Assembly: GCA_018676675.1 (NCBI GenBank)
Contig: JABHEG010000200.1
Coordinates: forward strand, 33,127-97,126
Origin: Lentisphaerota bacterium
Lineage (GTDB): Bacteria > Verrucomicrobiota > Lentisphaeria > Oligosphaerales > JABHEG01
Length of the DNA stretch: 64,000 nucleotides
Direction: 5' to 3'
Shown piece by piece: positions 39,476 to 46,565 of the stretch. The notes under the pieces were generated by a model. It was not told where the DNA came from. It worked only from the letters and a program-made list of their open reading frames with translations, and made no database searches. How positions within the stretch are numbered: position 1 is the stretch's first letter; each line of letters opens with the position of its first letter. The position numbers and the translations under genes are program-made.

Positions 39476-40840
39476 ATGAAGCGCCACCACAAACCCGTTG
39501 CCAACTGTCACGCATGCCAACTGAATCTGGACGATCACTGCTGGATCTATGAAGAGCCGCGCAGCCAATGGCAGAAGCACCGCCAATGCCCCGGTTTTGA
39601 GAACGAAGAGCTGTATCAGCAGTTCGACGAGTGGCAACAGAAGCCGACTATCCGGGACCGACGAAAGCACAAGCTGCATGGATCGCGCAAGCGACCACAC
39701 GACTACTTCCCTCGGCAACCCATCGACCGGCGCAAGCTGGATCAACCCGAGCGCGACAGGCTGGCCGAGGTCCGCCCTGAACGCGCCATTCTTGTTCAGC
39801 TTATCGGTGCCCGAACACCTCGCAGTGTCGCCGAGGACTCCCTCGCCGAACTCGCGCGCCTTGCGGACACCGCAGGAGCACCGGTAGTTGGGACGATCGC
39901 TCAACGTCGGTCAAAAGCAGACCCTGCATTCCTGGTCGGGGAGGGCAAATTGGGAGAGATTCAAACGCTCTGCCGGGAGAACGAAGCCAACCTGATCATT
40001 TTCGACAATGAGCTCTCACCAACTCAGGTCAATAACCTGGACCGGGCTCTGGCCATCAAAGTCATCGACCGCACGGAGTTGATCCTTCAGATCTTCGCCA
40101 CACGGGCGGCCTCAGAGGAGTCCCAGACGCAGGTAGAACTGGCTCAGTTGCAGTATATGGAGAGGCGGGTTCCGGACCAGCGTCAACCGCGTTTCGGAGC
40201 CGGTATCGGCATGCGAGGCCCGGGAGAGACGCCTCTGCAAATGCGCCGAGCGAGCATGCGCAGCAGAATCAGACGGCTCAGGAAGAAGCTCGACAGCATC
40301 CAGGCCAGACGGGGCAAGACCCGGGACCACCGAGCCCTGCCAAGCGCCTGTCTGGTGGGTTACACAAACGCGGGAAAGTCAACTTTGCTCAACGCACTGG
40401 CCCGCGCGGACGTCTATGTTGACGATCGACTGTTCGCAACACTGGACACCACCACACGAATGGTTCACCTTGCCGCAGAACAACAGGTACTCGTGTCGGA
40501 CACCGTCGGGTTCATCCGGCATCTGCCACACCGGCTCGTCGCCTCCTTCCGCTCAACCCTGGAGGAAGCCGTGGATGCAGCGGCCCTGATCATTGTCGCG
40601 GATGCCGCCGACCCGTACGTGGTGGACCACTTGCGGGTGGTGGACGAAACACTGGCTGAGGTGGGAGCCGTCGGCCAACCCAGAGTCCTCGTGCTCAACA
40701 AAACCGACACAGAAGCCGGGGGGGAAGCACTCGCCGAACTTCAGGAGACATATCCTGAGAGTCTTCCGATCTCCGCGCGAGGGCGGATTGGCCTGGATGA
40801 GCTCAAGCACGCCATCTGCGACGCCATGAGAAGTGAGTGA
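39476..40840 (+). CDS. hflX: GTPase HflX with Cys-rich N-terminal extension
   Basis: ATG 39476 is the most likely start and gives 454 residues. From about residue 101 it is a standard HflX: N-domain (RAILVQLIGART), glycine-rich linker (GIGMRGPGETPLQMRR), P-loop GYTNAGKSTLLN, DTVGFIRHLPH and NKTD. HflX binds ribosomes and can split stalled 70S particles, notably under heat stress. The first 100 residues are atypical: C11-x2-C14-x7-C22-x15-C38 in a short domain containing CPGFENEELYQQF, then a basic linker. This looks like a small zinc- or iron-sulfur-type domain fused in frame. It could be a redox or metal sensor for HflX. The main call is firm; the extension is unassigned. Confidence 0.93.
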   Translation: MKRHHKPVANCHACQLNLDDHCWIYEEPRSQWQKHRQCPGFENEELYQQFDEWQQKPTIRDRRKHKLHGSRKRPHDYFPRQPIDRRKLDQPERDRLAEVRPERAILVQLIGARTPRSVAEDSLAELARLADTAGAPVVGTIAQRRSKADPAFLVGEGKLGEIQTLCRENEANLIIFDNELSPTQVNNLDRALAIKVIDRTELILQIFATRAASEESQTQVELAQLQYMERRVPDQRQPRFGAGIGMRGPGETPLQMRRASMRSRIRRLRKKLDSIQARRGKTRDHRALPSACLVGYTNAGKSTLLNALARADVYVDDRLFATLDTTTRMVHLAAEQQVLVSDTVGFIRHLPHRLVASFRSTLEEAVDAAALIIVADAADPYVVDHLRVVDETLAEVGAVGQPRVLVLNKTDTEAGGEALAELQETYPESLPISARGRIGLDELKHAICDAMRSE

Positions 40841-40905
40841 GACGGGATCAGACATGCACCGCGTCCCGTGTCAGCGTAGGCGCAACGTAAAGGAAGGTCC
40901 ACACG

Positions 40906-41493
40906 ATGTCCCTGGACATAAGAACTGTTGACGTGTCCTGGCTGCCCACATACGCCGCGATTCCTATTTGCTTCGAGGTCCGGTCCGTGTTGTGCGTTCT
41001 GCCTGTACAAGGAGGACTCGGAGGACTGCGGCTGCAGGAAGTGCCGGTCTCGGCACCGTTTGCGAAGGACTACGACGCCTATGATGAGGATCCCGTCCTT
41101 CACTGGGTGGAGCGTTTCGACACGTCACAATGGCAATTTCTGGCGGCATCTGTGGAGGGTGTCGCTGTTGGGGGAGCCACCGTCGCCTACGGGTCCACGG
41201 ATGTGAACATGCTGGAAGGCCGGAGCGACCTAGCCGTGCTCTGGGATCTACGGGTTGCGCCGGAACACAGACGTCAGGGCATCGGCGCCGCACTGTTCGA
41301 CCATGCTGTTGCCTATGCGCTTGAGAAAGGCTGTCGGCAGCTCAAGATCGAGACCCAGAACGTGAATGTGGCAGCGTGCCGCTTCTACGCATCGCGAGGG
41401 TGTCACCTCGGGGCCATCAACCAGTACGCCTACTCCGCCCATAGCCAAGTCAGCCACGAGACAATGCTGCTGTGGTATCTGGATCTCAGGTGA
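40906..41493 (+). CDS. GNAT N-acetyltransferase, streptothricin-acetyltransferase-like
   Basis: The 195-residue protein has a GNAT fold. The acetyl-CoA-binding motif A is LWDLRVAPEHRRQGIGAALF, followed by CRQLKIETQNVNVAACRFYA and the C-terminal GCHLGAINQYAYS. This combination, including Asn-Val-x-Ala-C-x-F-Y, resembles streptothricin acetyltransferases and related small-molecule or protein acetyltransferases. The N-terminal 50 residues are less typical. The first codons follow AAGGA. It overlaps the convergent FAD oxidoreductase by 8 bp. It may be a housekeeping acetylase; antibiotic modification is speculative. Confidence 0.78.
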   Translation: MSLDIRTVDVSWLPTYAAIPICFEVRSVLCVLPVQGGLGGLRLQEVPVSAPFAKDYDAYDEDPVLHWVERFDTSQWQFLAASVEGVAVGGATVAYGSTDVNMLEGRSDLAVLWDLRVAPEHRRQGIGAALFDHAVAYALEKGCRQLKIETQNVNVAACRFYASRGCHLGAINQYAYSAHSQVSHETMLLWYLDLR

Positions 41494-42895
41494 GATCCCT
41501 CAGTGTGGCCAGAACAGGCGTCACGGCTGCGCGATCGGCAGCCAGTTGATCCACCAGGCGACTCGGCTCGAGTTCCGCTGGGGTCACATCCTCCTGGAGG
41601 CTCAGAGCCGCGGCTGTACCGGCGGCCTGCCCGGTGGACTGGCACGTCTGCTGAATCCGCAGGCTGGCCTGAGCGCCACGCTCGGCCGACACGCAGCGCC
41701 CCGCAACCAGCAGATTATCGAGATCGGCGGCAACGATACAGCCGTACGGAATGTCGAAGTATTCCCCGTGCTTCATCTGCTCAATGCGTCTCTTGTAGAC
41801 CGGGTCTTCCCGGGGCACGGCCGGGGCGTCATAGCTATCCGCCGGCCACATGTCGATGTCCCAGGAGCTCTTCGCGATGCCGTGTGCATGCTTGCGGAAG
41901 TGCCAGGCGTCGTCTGCCGTCACGGTGGTCCGCCCTTTGATTCGGCGCGTATCGCGAACACCTACGTGCTGGTTCGTGTCGAGCAGGTAGGAGGACTCGA
42001 AGCCAGGCACGTGCCGCTTGATGAACTCCGCGCACTGCCACGCTTGTTCCCGCCCTTCGCGCTCAGCCCGGGTAAAGTCCCACGGATCCAGTGTGTTCAC
42101 ATGCAGTACACGACTGGAGAACACGTTCATCTCCGTGCGGTGGGGAGCGACACTGCGATGCACGTTGTTGTTGGCCGAATACGTGATGACACGACCGTTC
42201 GCGACCACGGGGCTGTCGAACTCGCCTCGCGCAACGGCTTGCTTGAGGGCCTTCCTTGCCTGAGTGATCTGCTCAGGACGGTAACCGCCCTCGGGCCAAC
42301 GGACATTGCCCATGCGAAACACTTTGGTTAGCGCCTGGGACCAGGGATTGGTCCCGTCCCCTTGTTCCCACTGAACGCCGGCGGCAGCGCACACGGCTCC
42401 ATCGCCCGTGCAGTCGATCACCCGTTTGGCACAGATGGCACGCCGGCCGGCTTTGGTCTCGACGATCACGCCTCGAACGAGGCCATCTTCCACCATGCAG
42501 TCACTGCACCAGGCGTGGTGCAGGATCTCAACACCCGCAACCGAAAGCAGATCATCCCAGGCATACTTAACCACCTCGGGATCAACGCCCAGCCGGAACA
42601 GGCCGGGCGCCCCGATCAAGTCGGGAGCTGACACCCCGCCGCGCTCACGGACCTGGGCAATCCACTCGTGCCAGATCCCCTGGAAGTCAACGCCGTTCGT
42701 GCTTAGCACATGACCGACCAGCTGGGAGACGGTGGCCCCGCCCAGAAAACCGTCCCGTTCGATGACCAGCGTTCGCGCCCCGTGACGAGCAGCAGCGATC
42801 GAGGCCGCACACCCCGCAGCACCCGCTCCACAAACGACGACGTCGAACTCCCCAAGGACAGGGATCCGCCGCGACGGTTCCATAAAGGTGTCCAT
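41486..42895 (-). CDS. FAD-dependent oxidoreductase
   Basis: The 469-residue protein starts with a Rossmann FAD motif (FDVVVCGAGAAGCAASIAAA, then LVIERDGFLGG), the pattern of the FAD_oxidored family common in polysaccharide loci of PVC and Bacteroidota. A central VIDCTGDGAVCAAAG supports FAD binding, and the C-terminal VAGRCVSAERGAQASLR is typical. No signal peptide is seen. It is the last gene of a tight three-gene run: sulfatase, GH29 (43-bp gap) and this gene (15-bp gap). GAGGA lies 6 nt upstream. It may oxidise a released monosaccharide or open a modified sugar. Confidence 0.87.
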   Translation of the reverse strand: MDTFMEPSRRIPVLGEFDVVVCGAGAAGCAASIAAARHGARTLVIERDGFLGGATVSQLVGHVLSTNGVDFQGIWHEWIAQVRERGGVSAPDLIGAPGLFRLGVDPEVVKYAWDDLLSVAGVEILHHAWCSDCMVEDGLVRGVIVETKAGRRAICAKRVIDCTGDGAVCAAAGVQWEQGDGTNPWSQALTKVFRMGNVRWPEGGYRPEQITQARKALKQAVARGEFDSPVVANGRVITYSANNNVHRSVAPHRTEMNVFSSRVLHVNTLDPWDFTRAEREGREQAWQCAEFIKRHVPGFESSYLLDTNQHVGVRDTRRIKGRTTVTADDAWHFRKHAHGIAKSSWDIDMWPADSYDAPAVPREDPVYKRRIEQMKHGEYFDIPYGCIVAADLDNLLVAGRCVSAERGAQASLRIQQTCQSTGQAAGTAAALSLQEDVTPAELEPSRLVDQLAADRAAVTPVLATLRDLT

Positions 42896-42910
42896 ACTGA
42901 TCCTCGTGTG

Positions 42911-44287
42911 CTACCGCGGCATCTTGAGCGGGGTGAACTCGAGAACCCAGGCATGCTCACACGGCCTCGACTCTGACGGCATGGTGACCACTGCGGCATC
43001 GCCCGTCATCGACCACTCCAACGGGCGCTCACAGCCCAGCATCCGGACGTCACTTCCCGGAGCCGGCCTCAACGCGCTCAGAGCGATCGTTGCGGGCGGC
43101 TCGTCCATCCCCTCCTCTGCCAGCACGATCGCGTTGACGACCTTATCTCTACGGGTGAAACAGATGTTGCCCTCCTTGTAGGGCGCAACCGCCCGGGTGC
43201 CATGAATGGCCCGGGCATTCACGGCCATCCAGTCAGCAATCTCATTCATCCGCAAGATGGCGTCTGGAGCAAAGCGACCGTCCGGATCGGGACCGATGTT
43301 GAGGAGGAAATTTCCGCCCTTGGCCACAATATCCACGAGCATGTGGATGAGCTCACGGGTGGGTTTGTACTGATCGCCGGGCCGATAGGCCCAGCCATTG
43401 CCCATCGTCAGGCAGGACTCCCACGTCTGCCCCAGTGGTTCGGCGGGGATCTTCTGCTCGGGGGTGAGGATGTTCTCGTAAGCCCCTCCGACCGTACGGT
43501 CCACCATGATCAGCCCCGGCTGGTGACGCCGCGCCATGGCCGCCATGTCAGCCATGCGGATGTCCTGCTTGGGTGGTCGAACCTGCCCGCCATCAAGCCA
43601 GAGCGCATCGATGTGTCCGTATCCGGTCATCAGCTCCTCAACTTGACCGTGCACCAACGCGATGAACTCCTCCCAGATCCGCGGGCGCTCAGCGATATCG
43701 TAGTTGACATTCCGGTCTGGATACGGGAAGTCACGACACCAGTAGTGGGGGCAGTGCCAGTCGGACTTTGAGAAGTAACAGCTGATGCCGAAATCCCGGG
43801 CGCGAAAGGCGTCGAACACCTCCCGAGTGATGTTTGCCCGGGGATTCGTGTGGAACGGACAGTCCGTATACGTGCTCCGATAGTTGGTTGTCCGGGTGTC
43901 GAACATGCAGAAGCCATCGTGGTGTTTTGTCGTGAAAGCGACGTACTTCATGCCAGCACGTTCAGCCAATTCAGCCCAGCGTTCAGGCTCGAAGCCCTGC
44001 GGATTGAACGTCTCATTCAGTTTCCAGTAGTCCTGACGGAAACGGGCCAGGTCTTTGCCGCGCTCAGTCCAGGCCGGAAGACCATCCGGGCGGGCCCACG
44101 TATCCGCTTCGACCAGTGGCCAGGACTCGATGCACCCCCACTGACAGTAGGGTCCCCAGTGCATGAACAGCCCGAACTTCAGATTCTCAAACCAGTTCAG
44201 ACGGTCCTGCAACCACGCCGGTTGCCCGTCGGCCGTTCCAGTCCCCGGTTCGTACGAAGCCATGATGTCTTTGCGGACGTCACTCAT
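42911..44287 (-). CDS. GH29 alpha-L-fucosidase
   Basis: The 458-residue protein matches family GH29: GLFMHWGPYCQW near the N-terminus, YVAFTTKHHDGFCMFD, and HIDALWLDGGQ with the nucleophile Asp at about 232. A short beta domain follows the TIM barrel. GH29 enzymes remove terminal alpha-L-fucose by a retaining mechanism. No signal peptide is present, so it should act inside the cell on imported oligosaccharides. Its operon partners are a sulfatase and an FAD oxidoreductase, pointing to sulfated fucose-containing glycans such as fucoidan, though other fucosylated substrates are possible. The second ATG (44263) is an alternative start. Confidence 0.92.
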   Translation of the reverse strand: MSDVRKDIMASYEPGTGTADGQPAWLQDRLNWFENLKFGLFMHWGPYCQWGCIESWPLVEADTWARPDGLPAWTERGKDLARFRQDYWKLNETFNPQGFEPERWAELAERAGMKYVAFTTKHHDGFCMFDTRTTNYRSTYTDCPFHTNPRANITREVFDAFRARDFGISCYFSKSDWHCPHYWCRDFPYPDRNVNYDIAERPRIWEEFIALVHGQVEELMTGYGHIDALWLDGGQVRPPKQDIRMADMAAMARRHQPGLIMVDRTVGGAYENILTPEQKIPAEPLGQTWESCLTMGNGWAYRPGDQYKPTRELIHMLVDIVAKGGNFLLNIGPDPDGRFAPDAILRMNEIADWMAVNARAIHGTRAVAPYKEGNICFTRRDKVVNAIVLAEEGMDEPPATIALSALRPAPGSDVRMLGCERPLEWSMTGDAAVVTMPSESRPCEHAWVLEFTPLKMPR

Positions 44288-44330
44288 CTCGGAAATGACC
44301 TTTCTGTAGTCGGATGCCTTGGTCTCTGGG

Positions 44331-45695
44331 CTAGCGGTTCTCGAAGATCCCTCCGGCCTTGCTTCGCCCGTTCTGCCAAAGGTCGTATTCGGGATCTGCG
44401 TGTTCTGTGAAAAAGCTCCGCAACCGGGCGATCAGCTCGGCCCGAATTTCCGCCTGTCCCATCTCCTCAACGAGGTTGTGGGATTCGCCGGGATCGCTCA
44501 CCAGATCGTACAGTTCATGCGGGCCACTCGGGTGCCGTTGGACGAGTTTCCACTGAGGCGTCTGCACGGACCGGACGTTCTCGTATTCATGGAACGTGAT
44601 CTCTTCCCCCCAATCAACGACCTGCCCCAGCAGAGATCCGGCGTAGCTCCTCCCCGGCAAGGGGAGGCTCTGCAGCTTCCCCTCGCCGAGACCGAGATAG
44701 TCCATCATCGAGGGGAAGAAATCGTAGTGATTGGTCACAGTCCCGATCGCTCTTCCGGCGGGGATCCGGGCAGGATGGCGGAAGATGAGCGGCACGCGCA
44801 GATTCTCCTGGAAGACGTGGAGCGGTCTGGAATGATCGCCCATTCCCCACATGCCATGGTGCCCTGCACAGAGACCGTGATCAGCCGTGAAAACAACAAG
44901 CGTATCGCGCTCCAGTTCGTTCCGCCGCAGGCAGTCCAGAATCGCCCCAACGCCGTCGTCCACCCCACTGACGGCACACGCATAGCTGCGCATGGCCGTC
45001 AGATTCCCGATGCAATCCTGGTTCTGTTTGAGCCAGGGATGAGTGCCTTCGCGCGGGAAGCAAGCGAGGTCTTTGTTCGCATAGTGCGCCGTGTGACGGT
45101 TGCGGTGGCCGGTCCGCATATCATGGTCGAGTCCATAGGGACCATTGTAACCAACGTAGAGGAAAAACGGTCCTTCTCGGGGTTGCTCAATGAAATCGAG
45201 CGCATGTTGCGTAATGGCTTCCAGGTAGTACCGAGGCTCCTTGTAGACCTGCCCCTGCCAAATGGCATCGGCATCATGGAAACTGGATGTGTGTCCCTGG
45301 GGTTTGGCAAACCAATAGCCGAAACCAAGCTGAGGCTTCAGGCTATCCCCAAGGTGCCACTTCCCGCTCATGCCGCAGTCGAAGCCTGCATCTGCGCAGA
45401 TTTGGGGCAAGTTGGCGAATTCTGCAATCGTGCAGTAGGCACCCGGCCCCATCTGGGCATTCGGGTCCTCCCGGCCGAGCCAGCTGTGTACGCCATGCTG
45501 CGATGGCATCAGGCCGGTCATGAGCGTTGCCCGGTTGGGAGAGCACACCGGATTCGTGCAAAACGCATTGGTGAACCGAGTGCCATCGGCCGCCAGACGA
45601 TCGACATGTGGGGTCAGAATCTCCCGGTTGCCGTAACATCCCAGCGTCCACGGGCTCTGATTGTCTGTGACGATGAAGACGATGTTGGTGCTCAC
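44331..45695 (-). CDS. Type I sulfatase (Cys-type)
   Basis: The GTG at 45695 is preceded by GGAGG with 7-nt spacing and starts exactly at the family N-terminus (STNIVFIVTDNQSPW). The track extension to 45809 is therefore not used. It encodes 454 residues without a signal peptide. The maturation motif is C-S-P-N-R (Cys51), and FTADHGLCAGHHG carries the second metal site. It is the first gene of the sulfatase-GH29-oxidoreductase operon. Cytoplasmic sulfatases of this kind remove sulfate from oligosaccharides before glycosidases act. The target is inferred to be a sulfated fucoside from its partner gene. Confidence 0.93.
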   Translation of the reverse strand: MSTNIVFIVTDNQSPWTLGCYGNREILTPHVDRLAADGTRFTNAFCTNPVCSPNRATLMTGLMPSQHGVHSWLGREDPNAQMGPGAYCTIAEFANLPQICADAGFDCGMSGKWHLGDSLKPQLGFGYWFAKPQGHTSSFHDADAIWQGQVYKEPRYYLEAITQHALDFIEQPREGPFFLYVGYNGPYGLDHDMRTGHRNRHTAHYANKDLACFPREGTHPWLKQNQDCIGNLTAMRSYACAVSGVDDGVGAILDCLRRNELERDTLVVFTADHGLCAGHHGMWGMGDHSRPLHVFQENLRVPLIFRHPARIPAGRAIGTVTNHYDFFPSMMDYLGLGEGKLQSLPLPGRSYAGSLLGQVVDWGEEITFHEYENVRSVQTPQWKLVQRHPSGPHELYDLVSDPGESHNLVEEMGQAEIRAELIARLRSFFTEHADPEYDLWQNGRSKAGGIFENR

Positions 45696-46050
45696 CGGAA
45701 GACCTCCTTCGCAGTTCTCGGGCCGGACTGGTGTAGCATGATGCCCCGTTGTCCTCTGTCCAGCCGGGAGGCCGGCGAACCGCGACCATTCCTGGCCCGC
45801 CACGCCCACGATACGCGCTTCCCCATGGGGCGCAGGTACTAGGGGGGGAAGTCAACTCTTTGGGGGGCATGTTGCTGGACAGAAAGGTAGCGCCAACGCG
45901 TAGAGGGCAGAAGCAGAAAAAGCCCGCTTCAAGCGGGCTCAGAGGGTGACGGAAGGCAACGGGCTGTGGGCAGAAAGGTAGCGCCACAGCCGAGGGGAAA
46001 AAGGAACCTGCCGCGGCTCACCGAATGCCGCGGTCCCCACCTGTCGCGCA
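45696..46050. other. Intergenic region with direct repeats
   Basis: This 355-bp gap has no supported gene. A 16-bp direct repeat CAGAAAGGTAGCGCCA lies at 45880-45895 and 45971-45986. A minus-strand terminator at 45916-45939 belongs to the small gene to the right. The left part should hold the promoter of the sulfatase operon. Confidence 0.6.
45916..45939 (-). terminator. Rho-independent terminator
   Basis: On the minus strand AGCCCGC-TTGAA-GCGGGCT forms a 7-bp stem directly followed by TTTTT. It lies about 110 bp past the stop of the 50-residue membrane-protein gene, in the right orientation to end that transcript and insulate the sulfatase operon. Confidence 0.85.
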
Positions 46051-46203
46051 TCAGAGGAACGGCAAGGCCGTCCCAATCAGTGCGGCTAGACCGAAGATCA
46101 CAAGGACCCCCAGAACCAGGACTTTCCGTCCGCTCTCCATGTCCTGCCGAACCCGCTCCTGCGCCATGCGCTCGAAGGGGTCGTGGATACGATGCTCATT
46201 CAT
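46051..46203 (-). CDS. Small single-pass membrane protein (50 aa), not in the ORF track
   Basis: The reading frame ATG-TGA encodes 50 residues: a charged amphipathic N-terminus (MNEHRIHDPFERMAQERV) followed by one strong transmembrane helix (KVLVLGVLVIFGLAALIGTA) ending PFL. GGGAG sits about 6 nt upstream of the ATG, and a strong terminator follows downstream on the same strand, so it looks like a complete small gene. It is not a known family to me. Proteins of this size often act as membrane regulators or subunits. No partner is evident; its neighbours are a sulfatase operon and a huge hydrolase gene. It is too short for the 60-residue track threshold. Confidence 0.72.
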   Translation of the reverse strand: MNEHRIHDPFERMAQERVRQDMESGRKVLVLGVLVIFGLAALIGTALPFL

Positions 46204-46565
46204 GTCTCACTCCCATCTTCTTCTCAATCGCGAGCCCGCCAGCTCGCATCCGTCTTCTGGATGACACCCCTAACTGCAGAAAGTGTGCCAATCGGTTGGC
46301 CGAGGGGGGAGTCGCAGATGTGACACAACCCTTCGCAACACTGCGAGGGGCGTTCTCATCAACGCGAAAACAAGGAAAGTACGGGCCGGCACCGAGATCG
46401 CGGGGGTAGGGCCAATGCTATCAACTTTCTCCTGCCACTGCGCTGGCGGAGAGGTCGCCGGATGGCACCGCCTCCCACATTGTCTGCTCTGTTAACGTGG
46501 GAGGGGTTGCCACGCCGCGACCCCATCTCCGCGAGAGTCAATCGCATTGGGGGGGGGGAGGCCGT
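46204..46565. other. Intergenic region
   Basis: The 362-bp gap contains the third interspersed repeat (listed separately) and a run of nine to ten G residues just before the next gene's stop. The left end should hold the promoter of the small membrane-protein gene. No gene is supported. Confidence 0.55.
46411..46520 (-). repeat. Interspersed GTGGGAG repeat, copy C (inverted)
   Basis: The 31-bp core (46451-46481) is the exact reverse complement of the cores at 19340 and 30062. To its left the match to copy A extends a further 40 bp with few changes, including AAAGTTGATRGCATYGG read on the minus strand. To its right CTCCCACGTT gives the same hairpin potential. It is located between genes, like the other copies. 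Confidence 0.88.

Noticed and set aside
44319-45842. 507-aa plus-strand ORF opposite the sulfatase
   Set aside because: Shadow of the sulfatase gene, whose CSPNR and metal motifs are on the minus strand.
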